64,000 nucleotides of DNA from Acidobacteriota bacterium. GTDB taxonomy: Bacteria > Acidobacteriota > Blastocatellia > Pyrinomonadales > Pyrinomonadaceae. Position numbers and translations under genes: made by a program. Below the pieces are notes generated by a model. That model did no database searches and was not told the DNA's origin. It saw nothing but the letters and a program-made list of their open reading frames with translations. The DNA lies in assembly GCA_019639235.1 (NCBI GenBank), contig JAHBSG010000005.1, positions 62,001-126,000 of the forward strand, given 5' to 3'. This document shows positions 8,195 through 17,017 of the stretch, piece by piece. Positions within the stretch are counted from its first letter, which is position 1; each line of letters opens with the position of its first letter.

Positions 8195-11100
8195 CGCGTT
8201 CGCCCTCCCTCTTTAATTGAAATACCCGCAGCCAATAAAAGATCACCGGCGTTACGACCAGCACGTGCAGCAGGCTTGAGACCATTCCGCCGAAGACCGG
8301 CGTTGCGAGCGGCCTCATCACTTCGGCACCGGCACCCGTGCTCCACATGATAGGCAGAAGCCCGAAGATGATCGTCGCGACGGTCATCACCTTTGGCCGC
8401 AGGCGAAGCAAAGCTCCTTCGACCACGGCCTCCATCAGCGACTCCCGATCGAGCCGGCCGAGTTCCTCGGTCTTTCGCCGTACGGCTTCCTCGAGGTAAA
8501 CGACCATCACCACGCCCGTTTGCACCGCCGCTCCGAAGAGCGCAATGAACCCGACCCAGACCGCGACCGAGAAGTTGTATTGCAGCATCCAGAGCAGGTA
8601 AAAGCCGCCGGTCAGCGCAAACGGCACGGCGAGCATCACGTGGGCCGCTTCGAGAAATGAGTTATATGTCAGGTAAAGCGTCCCAAAGATTATCAGGATC
8701 ACGATCGGGATAACTATGATCAGCCGCTCGCGAGCCCGCACCTGATTTTCATATTGCCCGCTCCAGTTAAAGTAATAGCCGGTCGGGAGCTGAACGCGTT
8801 CGCGAATCACCTTGTCCGCCTCGGCAACAAAGCTTCCGAGATCGCGGCCTCGGACGTTGAGCAGCACCGTTCCGCGGAGCAGCCCGTTCTCGCTCTGGAT
8901 CATCGCCGGGCCTTCGACCGTTCTGATCTCGGCAAGCAGTGAAAGCGGTATCGCCTCGCCGCTTGGTGAGAGCACCGGGATGCGGCCGATCGCTTCCGGC
9001 GTTGAGCGATATTCCTCGCCGTAGCGGACGCGGATAGGGAAGCGGTTCCGCCCTTCAATGGTCGTCGTCAGGTTCGTTTCGCCGATGCCGCGTTCGATGA
9101 CCTGCTGGATAGTACCGACCTCGATGCCGTAGCGTGCCGCGGCCGGCCGGTTTATCTCGATGTCGATATAAGGCGCACCGCCGATCTGTTCGGGATAAAC
9201 GTCCGCCGCTCCGGGAACGTCGCGCAGAACCTCGGCGATCTGCTGTCCGGTCCGCTCGATTGTGTCGAGGTCATTGCCGTAAACCTTGATGCCGATCTGC
9301 GAGCGGATGCCGGTTGCGAGCATCTCGATGCGGTTGATGATCGGCTGGGTCCAGATGTTCGTAACGCCCGGCATCCGGAGTGCGGCGTCCATTTCGGTGA
9401 TCAGCTTTTCGCGGGTCATTCCCGGCCGCCATTCGCTCTCGGGCTTGAGGTGGACGACCGTTTCGTTCATGTTGATCGGCGCCGGGTCGGTCGAGCTCTC
9501 GGCCCGGCCGGCCTTGCCGACCGCCCATTTCACCTCGGGAAATGAAGCGATGATCTGGTCCTGTTTGCTCAGTATCCGCGTTGCCTCATCAAGCGAAATG
9601 CCCGGGTCGGTCACCGGCATATACATCAGGTCGCCTTCATTGAGCGGCGGCATGAACTCGCTGCCGATCTGCGTCGTCAGGTACATCGCACCGCTGAAGA
9701 GCACAAGAGCGATGGCGATCGTCGTCAACCGATGTTTGAGTGCTGCGAGGAGAACCGGTTTATACACTGCCCGAAGGAACCGCATTATCGGGTTCCATTC
9801 CTCCGGCCGCAGCTTTCCGCGAAGCATATAACCGCAGAGCACGGGCACGAGCGTAACGCCCATCACGGCCGCGGCGAACATTGCAAAAGTCTTCGTAAAT
9901 GCCAGCGGATGAAAGAGCTTGCCTTCCTGGCCCGTCAAGGCAAAGACCGGTGCAAAGGCGACGATGATGATCGCCATCGAGGCAAAGATCGGCCGCCCGA
10001 CCATCTTCGTCGCGTCGCGGACGATCTCCCAGACGCGCTTGCGGTCGCGGAAATCAACGCCTTCTTTCTCCATCGCCCGATATGCATTTTCGGTCACGAC
10101 GATGCCCGCATCGACGAGGTCAGAGATGGCGATGGCGATGCCGGCAAGCGACATGATGTTCGACGTAATGCCGAACATGTACATAAAAAGGAACGAAGCA
10201 AGTGCCGCGAGCGGCAGCGGTATCGAGACGATAAAGCTCGAGCGGAAATGGGCGAGGAAGATAAGGTTAACGAGCGTGACGAGGATCAGCTCCTCGATCA
10301 GAGCTTCCTTCAATGTATCGGCGGTCCGGTTGATCAGGTCCGTCCGGTCGTAGAACGGCTCGATCGTCACGCCCTCGGGCAGCCCGAGCTTGATCTCCTC
10401 GATCTTTTTCTTGACGTTGTCGATCGCGACAAGGGCACTAACCCCATACCGCATGATGACCACGCCGCCGACGGCCTCCTTGCCGTTCTTATCAAGCGAG
10501 CCGGTGCGGAAGGCATTGCCGATCTTCACTTCCCCAAGGTCGCGGACGTAGATCGGCGTTCCGTTCTGCGAGGAGACGACGATCGTCGCGACATCTTCGA
10601 CCGATCCGACCAACCCGACGCCTCGGACGACCGCCCACTCGCCGGCCTGCTCGACGACGTTACCGCCGACGTTCGAATTTGCCGTCTCGACCGCCTCAAG
10701 AACACGGGAGAGCGGGATGTTGTATGCCCGAAGTTTATTCGGATCGATATCGACCTGATACTGCTTGACGTAGCCGCCGACGGTCGCGACCTCCGAGATG
10801 CCGTCGACCGAGTTGAGTTGGTAGCGGACGAACCAATCCTGCAAGGTCCTGAGTTCCTGCAGGCTGTGTTTGTCCGATTCGAGCGTGTACCAATAGACCT
10901 GCCCGAGCCCACTGGCGTCCGGCCCAAGCGTCGGCGTAACCCCGGCGGGAAGTTGTGCGGCGACCAGATTAAGCCTTTCGAGAATTCGCGTCCGCGCCCA
11001 GTAAAGCTCGACATCGTCCTCGAAGATGACGTTGATCATCGAGAAGCTGAACGCCGAGCTTGCCCTTACGGTCCGGACGCCCGGCAGCCCCTGCAGATTG

Positions 11101-11312
11101 GAGACCAGCGGATAGGTGACCTGGTCTTCCACCTCCTGCGGCGAGCGGCCGGGCCAGTCCGTAAAGACGATGACCTGGTTATCGGAAACATCGGGAATGG
11201 CATCGATCGGCGTATTAAGCAGCGCATAGAAACCCGCACCCGCAAGCGCAAGATAAAGTGCGATCACGATAACGCGATTCTTAATGGACCACTCGATCAG
11301 CCAGTTGATCAT
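8181..11312 (-). CDS. CusA/CzcA-family heavy-metal RND efflux pump
   Basis: A 1043-residue inner-membrane proton antiporter with the RND layout: TM1 at about 13-32, a large periplasmic porter loop, TM2-6 near 340-500, a second porter loop, and TM7-12 at 870-1030. TM4 contains the HME-type sequence [13 protein letters not shown], with the proton-relay aspartate in the VDA-x-x-V-x-x-EN pattern of heavy-metal pumps. Motifs such as [19 protein letters not shown] at the N-terminus are diagnostic for CusA/CzcA. The neighbouring HxMPxMG lipoprotein favours Cu(I)/Ag(I) as substrate, but divalent metals cannot be excluded. It is 27 bp downstream of the lipoprotein gene. Confidence 0.93.
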   Translation of the reverse strand: MINWLIEWSIKNRVIVIALYLALAGAGFYALLNTPIDAIPDVSDNQVIVFTDWPGRSPQEVEDQVTYPLVSNLQGLPGVRTVRASSAFSFSMINVIFEDDVELYWARTRILERLNLVAAQLPAGVTPTLGPDASGLGQVYWYTLESDKHSLQELRTLQDWFVRYQLNSVDGISEVATVGGYVKQYQVDIDPNKLRAYNIPLSRVLEAVETANSNVGGNVVEQAGEWAVVRGVGLVGSVEDVATIVVSSQNGTPIYVRDLGEVKIGNAFRTGSLDKNGKEAVGGVVIMRYGVSALVAIDNVKKKIEEIKLGLPEGVTIEPFYDRTDLINRTADTLKEALIEELILVTLVNLIFLAHFRSSFIVSIPLPLAALASFLFMYMFGITSNIMSLAGIAIAISDLVDAGIVVTENAYRAMEKEGVDFRDRKRVWEIVRDATKMVGRPIFASMAIIIVAFAPVFALTGQEGKLFHPLAFTKTFAMFAAAVMGVTLVPVLCGYMLRGKLRPEEWNPIMRFLRAVYKPVLLAALKHRLTTIAIALVLFSGAMYLTTQIGSEFMPPLNEGDLMYMPVTDPGISLDEATRILSKQDQIIASFPEVKWAVGKAGRAESSTDPAPINMNETVVHLKPESEWRPGMTREKLITEMDAALRMPGVTNIWTQPIINRIEMLATGIRSQIGIKVYGNDLDTIERTGQQIAEVLRDVPGAADVYPEQIGGAPYIDIEINRPAAARYGIEVGTIQQVIERGIGETNLTTTIEGRNRFPIRVRYGEEYRSTPEAIGRIPVLSPSGEAIPLSLLAEIRTVEGPAMIQSENGLLRGTVLLNVRGRDLGSFVAEADKVIRERVQLPTGYYFNWSGQYENQVRARERLIIVIPIVILIIFGTLYLTYNSFLEAAHVMLAVPFALTGGFYLLWMLQYNFSVAVWVGFIALFGAAVQTGVVMVVYLEEAVRRKTEELGRLDRESLMEAVVEGALLRLRPKVMTVATIIFGLLPIMWSTGAGAEVMRPLATPVFGGMVSSLLHVLVVTPVIFYWLRVFQLKREGERDATA

Positions 11313-11339
11313 CGATGCCTTCCTCTGCTTCTCCGTGCG

Positions 11340-11774
11340 TTACTGCGCGACTATCGGCAGGTTTGCCGTACCGCTTCCGGCCGGGCCTTCATACTTGATC
11401 TGCGCCTGCCATTCGCCGCCCATTTCAAGATCGGTCTTGCCGGCATAAACGCCCGGCGTCGATGTCGTCGTAAAGGTCGCCGGGTTGTTCATAACGGCCA
11501 TCGTGCCCATCGCCGGCATGTGGAAGTTGAGCGAGACAGAGCCGACATCGACCGGCTTGCCGCCGGCATCCGTAAAGGTCAGCGTAAAGTCCTGCTTGCC
11601 CTTGCGGAGCACGCCGTCCTTGCTTGCAAGCGTTGCGGTCAGGTTGTTGCCGGCCGGGCCGCTCTTAACGGTCTTGCCGCCCGCGGCCGCATCTCCGCCG
11701 CTCGATGAACCGCCGCACGCAGCGGTAAACACGGCAAACGCCGCGATGATCAAAAATACAGTTGTCTTCTTCAT
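11340..11774 (-). CDS. FixH/YtkA-like metal-associated lipoprotein
   Basis: A 144-residue lipoprotein. The lipobox ends at C20 (FTAACGG), followed by a Gly/Ser linker and an immunoglobulin-like YtkA/FixH-type domain. The motif HMPAMGTM (about 91-98) supplies a His and several Met residues in the pattern used for periplasmic copper binding. As first gene of the RND operon it probably delivers or senses metal for the pump, as CusF does in enterobacteria, although the fold is different. The AGGAGAAG-like sequence just before the start fits a strong ribosome binding site. Confidence 0.8.
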   Translation of the reverse strand: MKKTTVFLIIAAFAVFTAACGGSSSGGDAAAGGKTVKSGPAGNNLTATLASKDGVLRKGKQDFTLTFTDAGGKPVDVGSVSLNFHMPAMGTMAVMNNPATFTTTSTPGVYAGKTDLEMGGEWQAQIKYEGPAGSGTANLPIVAQ

Positions 11775-11819
11775 AGGTCTTCTCCTTTAGTGAACGTTCG
11801 ACTTGTATAACTATTCCGG

Positions 11820-11833
11820 CCCGCGATCGCGGG
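11820..11833. promoter_or_regulatory. 14-bp palindrome between metal genes
   Basis: CCCGCGATCGCGGG is a perfect self-complementary sequence about 45 bp upstream of the metal lipoprotein start. It sits between the preceding terminator and a possible minus-strand -10 (TATACA near 11803-11808), so it could be an operator of the RND operon. No regulator gene is in the window. Confidence 0.35.
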
Positions 11834-11840
11834 CACGCGC

Positions 11841-11893
11841 GAAAAAGCCGCTGTACTTCGAGGCGCACGAATGCCCTCGAACCTAGCAGCGGC
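11841..11893 (-). terminator. rho-independent terminator
   Basis: On the minus strand, GCCGCTG (from 11893) pairs with CAGCGGC (to 11847) around an inner TTCGAGG/CCTCGAA stem, and the structure ends in TTTTT (11842-11846). It lies 13 bp after the stop of the Cys-rich protein gene and ends its transcript before the RND operon begins. Confidence 0.85.
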
Positions 11894-11905
11894 CGATGGA
11901 AACTT

Positions 11906-12292
11906 TTAGATGAGGAAAGAGTTGTGCCTGATGAAAAGGTCAGGCGGCCGTGGAAGTTGCGGCGTCGCGATAAGGCTTTGCTCTCCGGCCGGCGGCGAGT
12001 GTTGAACTACCCGAACCGGAATAAAAGGAACGAATGGCTCGGCCACGACAAGCTTAGCGATAGGGAGCTTCACCTGCGCATCCGCATTTGCACGGTGCAC
12101 ATTGACGAATCCCTCGTCGCCGCAAAGCTCTTCGCAGCAGGGCTGGGCGCTCATCGCAGTGCCCTGTAACTTCTCGCGTTTGCAGCAGCTTGAGACCGAA
12201 TCGCCGCCCATCTCAACGCAATGACAAACGCCCGCCCAAATGTTGCCGGCGATTGTCAGTACGAAGATGATTGCTGCAAATCGGCGCTTCAT
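11906..12292 (-). CDS. small exported cysteine-rich protein near metal efflux genes
   Basis: A 128-residue protein. I chose the ATG at 12292 because GGAG sits 6 bp upstream and a signal peptide follows (MKRRFAAIIFVLTIAGNIWA); a longer frame to 12349 would run through the promoter. The mature N-terminus has a cysteine cluster (CHC, CCKRE, CCEELCG within about 23-60), consistent with metal binding or disulfides. The C-terminal half is Pro/Val-rich and ends in a His-containing tail. I do not recognise a family. The position next to the RND operon suggests a role in metal handling. Confidence 0.7.
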   Translation of the reverse strand: MKRRFAAIIFVLTIAGNIWAGVCHCVEMGGDSVSSCCKREKLQGTAMSAQPCCEELCGDEGFVNVHRANADAQVKLPIAKLVVAEPFVPFIPVRVVQHSPPAGEQSLIATPQLPRPPDLFIRHNSFLI

Positions 12293-12308
12293 AAGCTCCA
12301 ACTTTGAA

Positions 12309-12343
12309 ATATGAACTTGCCAGATGCTCCTTGTCAAGCATCT
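12309..12343 (-). promoter_or_regulatory. sigma70-type promoter with overlapping inverted repeat
   Basis: Reading the minus strand, a perfect -35 TTGACA (12337-12332) is followed by a 17-bp spacer and TCATAT (12314-12309) as -10. An inverted repeat (AGATGCT 12322-12328 and AGCATCT 12337-12343, 8-bp centre) covers the -35 and spacer, the usual place for a repressor operator. It drives the Cys-rich protein gene starting at 12292. Confidence 0.65.
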
Positions 12344-12383
12344 TTTCATTAATACACGCGAAGGCCAAAAGTATTTCCTATCC

Positions 12384-13853
12384 TCAAAAGCTGTAAACGG
12401 CGGCGAGATTTACGTGGTTCGAGTTCTGCCGTCGGCTCAATGTCCAGTCGGTCTGGAAGCGGCGAAACTCGATGCCGGCCGAGAACTGCGGAGAAAACTT
12501 ATAGATCGCCTCGACCGCAGCCGCGAAGTTGCGGGTCCGCACATCACGCGGGACGAACGTAACAAGGTCTTCATTCCGCGGGTCGTCAAGCCCGAGCGAA
12601 CCGTAGATGGTAAGCCGGTCGCGGAAGGCGTTGGGCGTAAAGCCGAGCTGCGCCCAACCGCCGCGTGTCCCGATCGCCCGAACGCCGCCGGGCACAAGCG
12701 TGCTGCCGTTTCGGTAAGCGAACTCGGCATTCAGGCCCTGAAAGATCCCGGCCTGAAACCCGGCCAGGTTCCTGCCGGTAAACGCTTCGCCGGTCAGGAT
12801 CAGTCGGTCATGAAGCGGCAGGTTCCAGTCAAGCGCGATGCCGACGGAATCCGAATCGTTCTTTACGCCCGATGCGCCTGTAAAGACCCGCGAGCGGCCG
12901 TAATGGCCGGAGATGGCGATGCTGCCGGGTTTCTTGGTGTCGAGGACGTTGGAATCGGCGATCGAAACGCGGCCCTGAAAGTAAGGGACTCGCGACGCGG
13001 AACCGGAATTCGGCTGAAGAAAAAATGCGGCGTTCGTCGCCGAATCGCCCGACTGCGGAGCGGCAACGGCTGCCTGTATCGTTACAAATTTACCAAGTTT
13101 AGTTTCGGCCTTGATCTGCGGAAGCCTTGCCCAGTTGTTGCCGGCCGCGGCCATCTGCGGGATCGCGGCCGCCGCCAGCGAGGTCGGGCTTGCGGGTGCG
13201 AAAACCGACCAGTCTTGCCCGAGCGTCAGCGAAGTTCTCTCCCATGCGAGCTTCACATTCGCCAGCCGCAAGCGGACAACGCCGAAGTTCTCACCAATGC
13301 CGACCGAAGGAAAACCGCCAAAGAAATCTGCCTCGAGCACCGCTGAAAGATTCGCGTTTCCGGCCCTTGCACCTTCGAGCCGAACGCCGAACCGCGTTTG
13401 CCTGAGCGAAGCGCCCGTTCCGCCGCGGCCGGCCGGGGTCGCAAAGAGCGGCACATCCGCATTGTTCGTTCCGCCCGAGTTCGTGAAAGCATTGAAATAG
13501 ACCGAGCCGTAGGGCGTAAGCCTCGCACTCCCAACATTCACTCCGAGTTCGGGCTTCTGCTGCGCTGCCGGAACGGTCTCGGCCGTCTTTGTATCGCCGG
13601 GCGATTCAACCGCTGGGGTTGGTGACCCGCCAACTCCTGCGGTTTCGACTGGCGACTTGATTAACGCTGTAAGTTCATCAAGCCGCCGTTTCAACTCGGC
13701 GATCTGATCCTCAAGGATTCTGATCTTTTCAGCTTCGGGTGTGATGTCTTGCGCGCTCGGCCGATCCGCTCTGGCCTGCGCCGCTATCGTCGTCGGAAGA
13801 AGCAAGAACACGAAAAACAGAACTGCTGCATAAAGATAAGAAAAACTTTTCAT
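12384..13853 (-). CDS. outer-membrane porin with N-terminal coiled coil
   Basis: A 489-residue protein, taking the ATG at 13853 (GGAG 9 bp upstream, then a signal peptide ending near QAQA). Residues about 40-68 form a short coiled coil (EKIRILEDQIAELKRRLDEL), followed by a Pro/Thr linker and a long beta-rich region with alternating hydrophobic residues. It ends in VYSF, the terminal Phe typical of BAM-assembled barrels. The layout resembles DcaP-like trimeric porins. It lies directly after the nitrate operon on the same strand (179-bp gap), so it could admit nitrate or another anion, but nothing in the sequence proves the substrate. Confidence 0.78.
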   Translation of the reverse strand: MKSFSYLYAAVLFFVFLLLPTTIAAQARADRPSAQDITPEAEKIRILEDQIAELKRRLDELTALIKSPVETAGVGGSPTPAVESPGDTKTAETVPAAQQKPELGVNVGSARLTPYGSVYFNAFTNSGGTNNADVPLFATPAGRGGTGASLRQTRFGVRLEGARAGNANLSAVLEADFFGGFPSVGIGENFGVVRLRLANVKLAWERTSLTLGQDWSVFAPASPTSLAAAAIPQMAAAGNNWARLPQIKAETKLGKFVTIQAAVAAPQSGDSATNAAFFLQPNSGSASRVPYFQGRVSIADSNVLDTKKPGSIAISGHYGRSRVFTGASGVKNDSDSVGIALDWNLPLHDRLILTGEAFTGRNLAGFQAGIFQGLNAEFAYRNGSTLVPGGVRAIGTRGGWAQLGFTPNAFRDRLTIYGSLGLDDPRNEDLVTFVPRDVRTRNFAAAVEAIYKFSPQFSAGIEFRRFQTDWTLSRRQNSNHVNLAAVYSF

Positions 13854-14032
13854 CGCGTTTCTCCGGTTCAATTGTGTATATAAAGATCCAGCACAAGGGA
13901 ACCAAAGGTGCAACATCCGTGCCCATTCTCGTTACTTCTTTGAAGAGCAAGCGAAAAGCCCGCTCACATTGGGACTGGCTTTGTAATTGGGCGATCATTG
14001 GCGCGAAAAACTCCACACCGTCGATTGGATAC

Positions 14033-15220
14033 TTACGCGGGCTGCTTGGCCGTCCGGTTCTCGTCTCGGACGAACCAAAATTGATTGATCACGAGGCACG
14101 CGAACGAAAATGCCGAGAGCAATACGAATCCGAGGGCATAGCTGCCTGTCAGGTCCTTAACGATACCCAACTCAAGCGGAGGAAAAAAGCCCCCAAGCCC
14201 ACCAAAGGCACCAACCAAACCGGTGACCGTTCCGGTTTCCTTCGGGAAATATTGTGGAACGAGCTTGAAAATCGCACCATTTCCAAGCCCAAGCATTGTT
14301 GCGCAACCGAGTGCTCCGATGGTGAACGCCGTCATTATCGGGAGGCTGAGTAGCAAAGAAAGCAGTCCGATACCGAGAAAAACGATTATCAGTACCCTTG
14401 CACCGCCTAGACGGTCTGCGAGTATACCTCCGACCGGACGAGCCAAGGTTGCAAGTATCACAAAACCCGCCGTCCGGGCACCCGCATCGGTTGGCGAAAG
14501 ATCAAAGATCTCGCGAAGAAACGTCGGCAGATAAAGGGCTAGTGCGACAAAGCCGCCAAAAGTAAGAAAGTAAAAGAGCGACAAGATCCAGGCCGTCGGA
14601 GAACGTTTCAGTACACCTAGGCTTTCCACAAGCGAGGCCTTTCGGCGTTCTCCTGGCGCGTCTCGGGCAAAGATGAAAAATACGATGCCCCAAATGAGCG
14701 ATATCGCGGCAAAGATGATGAACACCCAACGCCAATCACCGAGCCATAAAGCGAGAACCGGAGCAGAAAATACCGCAACCGACTGGCCGATATTGCCCAT
14801 GCCGTAGATCCCAAGCGCGGTTCCTTGCTTTTCAGGCGGGTACCAACGAGATGTAAAGCCGATGCCGACAGGAAACGTTGTCCCAGCGGCACCGAGAAGC
14901 AGCCCAAAGATGATAAGTTGGGCGTAGCTTGTAGAAAAGGCGATGGCGATCGCCGGGAATGCCGAAAAGATCAGGAGTCCGGCGAAGACCGCACGACCGC
15001 CGAATCGATCGGCAAGCATTCCCGCAAATAGTCTGCCGACCGAGCCGAGCAAAACGGGCACAGCGATAAGAACGCTTTTCTGGATTCCGGAAAGGCCATA
15101 GAGGTCCGTAAAGAGTGGAGCCAGTGCAGCCACCAGTCCCCAGACTGCAAAAGACACGCCAAAAGAAACTGTTGAAAGGGCCAGGGCCTTGGTCGATCCG
15201 GCCGAACCTGTGGTGTTCAT
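14033..15220 (-). CDS. narK: NarK/NasA-type nitrate/nitrite MFS transporter
   Basis: A 395-residue protein with 12 predicted transmembrane helices. It has the MFS loop signature GRLFAGMLADRFGGR (near 61-75) and the nitrate-porter feature of a Gly-rich TM5 (GNIGQSVAVFSAP), with matching GLGNGAIFKLVPQYFP in the second half. These are characteristic of NarK/NrtA-type permeases. It brings nitrate to the cytoplasmic reductase encoded upstream, or exports nitrite. It is the last gene of the nitrate operon, 9 bp after the DUF3565 gene. Confidence 0.9.
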   Translation of the reverse strand: MNTTGSAGSTKALALSTVSFGVSFAVWGLVAALAPLFTDLYGLSGIQKSVLIAVPVLLGSVGRLFAGMLADRFGGRAVFAGLLIFSAFPAIAIAFSTSYAQLIIFGLLLGAAGTTFPVGIGFTSRWYPPEKQGTALGIYGMGNIGQSVAVFSAPVLALWLGDWRWVFIIFAAISLIWGIVFFIFARDAPGERRKASLVESLGVLKRSPTAWILSLFYFLTFGGFVALALYLPTFLREIFDLSPTDAGARTAGFVILATLARPVGGILADRLGGARVLIIVFLGIGLLSLLLSLPIMTAFTIGALGCATMLGLGNGAIFKLVPQYFPKETGTVTGLVGAFGGLGGFFPPLELGIVKDLTGSYALGFVLLSAFSFACLVINQFWFVRDENRTAKQPA

Positions 15221-15229
15221 AAAAATCTG

Positions 15230-15454
15230 TTAGATATGTTCGCTATTAAGATAAATGTCAGGAGGAACGGCCTCGTCGCACTTCCGGCAATCGATTTCGA
15301 GGCCGATGCGCGAGTCCCGCCCGCCTGCAGTTAGTGTCCAATTTCGTGTTCTGAGCGGCGGGCCGTGCCGCATATGCTCGAAATGACCGCGATCGAGGGC
15401 GGCGAGCCATTGGTACTTCTCGTCGCAGTCGAAGGTGAAGATGCATCTCAACAT
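15230..15454 (-). CDS. DUF3565 family small protein
   Basis: A 74-residue protein matching the DUF3565 pattern: an acidic start (DCDEKYQWLAALDRGH), a H-x-x-H-x-R-H-x-P-P core (GHFEHMRHGPP), then R-x-W-x-L-T (RNWTLT) and a C-terminal CRKC. The His and Cys residues suggest a small metal or redox site. Members are known mainly from gammaproteobacteria and have no established function. Here it is inside the nitrate operon, 5 bp after the small membrane protein and 9 bp before narK, which points to an accessory role in nitrate metabolism. Confidence 0.7.
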   Translation of the reverse strand: MLRCIFTFDCDEKYQWLAALDRGHFEHMRHGPPLRTRNWTLTAGGRDSRIGLEIDCRKCDEAVPPDIYLNSEHI

Positions 15455-15459
15455 CGACG

Positions 15460-15774
15460 CTAAGTCCCCGACTGATCGCTATTGCGTCCCGGTGGGCGGC
15501 GGGAGATCGGCTTCCACCAGAAAAAGATGGTCAACGCAATCAGCCAACAAACCGCGGAGGCGATGATCAGCGGAAGAAGCTGATGGTAATGCTGGGCGAG
15601 AGCGGCTTCGACCGTAGCGGCAAGTATCCAAAGTTGGGCGAGATTGATCATCACCAGCATTACCAGTCGGGCCTGCCAGACCGCCCGCCTTCCAAGCGGT
15701 GAAGGCCGCCGCTTTACAGTATAGGGCTGGCTGACCGATGAAAATCGCTGAGGTGCTTTCAAGCTATCCGGCAT
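15460..15774 (-). CDS. small two-helix membrane protein of the nitrate operon
   Basis: A 104-residue protein with a basic N-terminal 34 residues, two hydrophobic segments (about 36-58 and 67-86) and a short basic tail. It overlaps the Rieske gene by 11 bp and lies 5 bp before the DUF3565 gene. I do not recognise a characterised family. The tight coupling to the Rieske gene suggests a small structural subunit or assembly factor of the membrane-bound reductase. Confidence 0.65.
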   Translation of the reverse strand: MPDSLKAPQRFSSVSQPYTVKRRPSPLGRRAVWQARLVMLVMINLAQLWILAATVEAALAQHYHQLLPLIIASAVCWLIALTIFFWWKPISRRPPGRNSDQSGT

Positions 15775-16330
15775 ATCCGCCTCCTTTGCGTCCGAGCGCC
15801 GTTACCTGGCCATCCGATGAGACCTCGATCTCGATCTCGTCGAGCGGTCGCGGCGGAGGTCCGTAGAGTACCGCCCCTGTTTTGGCGTCAAAGGCACCTT
15901 CGTGGCACGGGCATTCGAGCCGGTCGTGTTCCTTTGCGTAATAGACCGGACACGCAAGGTGCGTGCACTTCTGCCCAAAGGCGTGGTAGTTTCCGTCGTT
16001 GTCTCGGATCAGTATAGCGGTGTCGTTCTCACCCGGATAGTGGAAATTGAGAGCCGAGCCCGGCTGCATTCCCTCCGAGCCCTCGACCCTCATACTGTCG
16101 AAAGCGCGTGCCTTCGTCGAATCGTAAGCCGATTTTGCGGCAAATCCCGATGCCGAAACGAAGAGAGCGGTCGAGGTCAGCGTCAGAAAATTGCAGAACT
16201 GCCGTCGCGTTACCTGTGCCTCATCCTCGCGGCTGTAGGGAAATTCATATTGATGGTCGGCCGTCGCTTCGCGGACGTCCCTGTCGGTCGAAAGCACATT
16301 CTCCCTTGCTTCTTTGAATTTCTTTTCCAT
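15764..16330 (-). CDS. Tat-dependent Rieske [2Fe-2S] protein of the nitrate operon
   Basis: A 188-residue Rieske protein. After a hydrophilic N-terminal 40 residues comes a twin-arginine signal (TRRQFCNFL at 41-49) and a hydrophobic anchor. The cluster boxes are CTHLACPVYY (122-131) and CPCHEGAFD (140-148), so all ligands are present. It should sit on the periplasmic side next to the NarI-like cytochrome b. Rieske subunits are unusual in bacterial nitrate reductases, although haloarchaeal Nar clusters have one. It is 33 bp downstream of the ferredoxin gene. Confidence 0.88.
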   Translation of the reverse strand: MEKKFKEARENVLSTDRDVREATADHQYEFPYSREDEAQVTRRQFCNFLTLTSTALFVSASGFAAKSAYDSTKARAFDSMRVEGSEGMQPGSALNFHYPGENDTAILIRDNDGNYHAFGQKCTHLACPVYYAKEHDRLECPCHEGAFDAKTGAVLYGPPPRPLDEIEIEVSSDGQVTALGRKGGGYAG

Positions 16331-16363
16331 AACGTTTTTCGTTGAACGAGCTGTCCGGATCGA

Positions 16364-17014
16364 TCAGAACTCGTTTCGGTTATCCGAGCTTTCGACCTGT
16401 GTCTCAAGCCAGGAAGCCTTTCGTCCTTCCTCCCGCTCGACGGCTACCCGGCCTTCAAAGACGCCGCAGCCATCAACCTCGACCTCTTCGGCATCGGTCG
16501 GGAGCATCAGATATACCTTCGTCTCGACGCGCTGATTGCCGAAAACGTGAGCATTTACGGGTTTCGTCTTTCGCTTCGGCACGACCTCTTCATACGTGCC
16601 GAATGTGATCGCACCGGTCGGGCAAACGCTCGCGCACATCGGCATCAGGCCCTCGCTCGTCCGGTCGTAACACATATCGCACTTCATCTGCAGGTGCATC
16701 GCTGAGTTGTACTTCGGCACCCCGAACGGGCAAGCGTTGACACAATTGCGGCAATCAAGACATCTCGGCTTTAGTGCGGACATCACGATGCCGTCCTCGT
16801 TCTGCTTGATAGCGTCCGCCGGGCAAACAAGTGCGCAGGTCGGTTCGCTGCAATGCATGCAGAGCGTCGGCATAGTGGCGGTCGTTTCCGCCCGGTCAAT
16901 GTAATCGACGAAGATCATCGAATAACCCTTGTGGGTCGAGCATTCTCGGCAGGCAGCAACGCATGATCGGCAACCGATGCATCGCTGAGGATCGATGAAC
17001 ATTGTTTCTTGCAT
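16364..17014 (-). CDS. four-cluster [4Fe-4S] ferredoxin subunit (NrfC/DmsB-like)
   Basis: A 216-residue protein with four cysteine groups: CIGCRSCVAAC (12-22), CMHC...CALVCP (52-65), CLDCRNCVNACP (about 84-95) and CDMC...CASVCP (about 110-129). It has no signal peptide. This is the electron-transfer subunit layout used by molybdopterin oxidoreductases of the DMSO reductase family. It probably wires the molybdenum subunit to the membrane cytochrome b. The C-terminal 80 residues are charged and may bind a partner. The gene is 3 bp after the catalytic subunit gene. Confidence 0.9.
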   Translation of the reverse strand: MQETMFIDPQRCIGCRSCVAACRECSTHKGYSMIFVDYIDRAETTATMPTLCMHCSEPTCALVCPADAIKQNEDGIVMSALKPRCLDCRNCVNACPFGVPKYNSAMHLQMKCDMCYDRTSEGLMPMCASVCPTGAITFGTYEEVVPKRKTKPVNAHVFGNQRVETKVYLMLPTDAEEVEVDGCGVFEGRVAVEREEGRKASWLETQVESSDNRNEF

Positions 17015-17017
17015 AAT

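Noticed and set aside
9732-11708. 658-residue plus-strand open frame
   Set aside because: It is antisense to the CusA-type pump and reads as Arg/Asp/His-rich low-complexity sequence; a shadow produced by the high GC codon bias.
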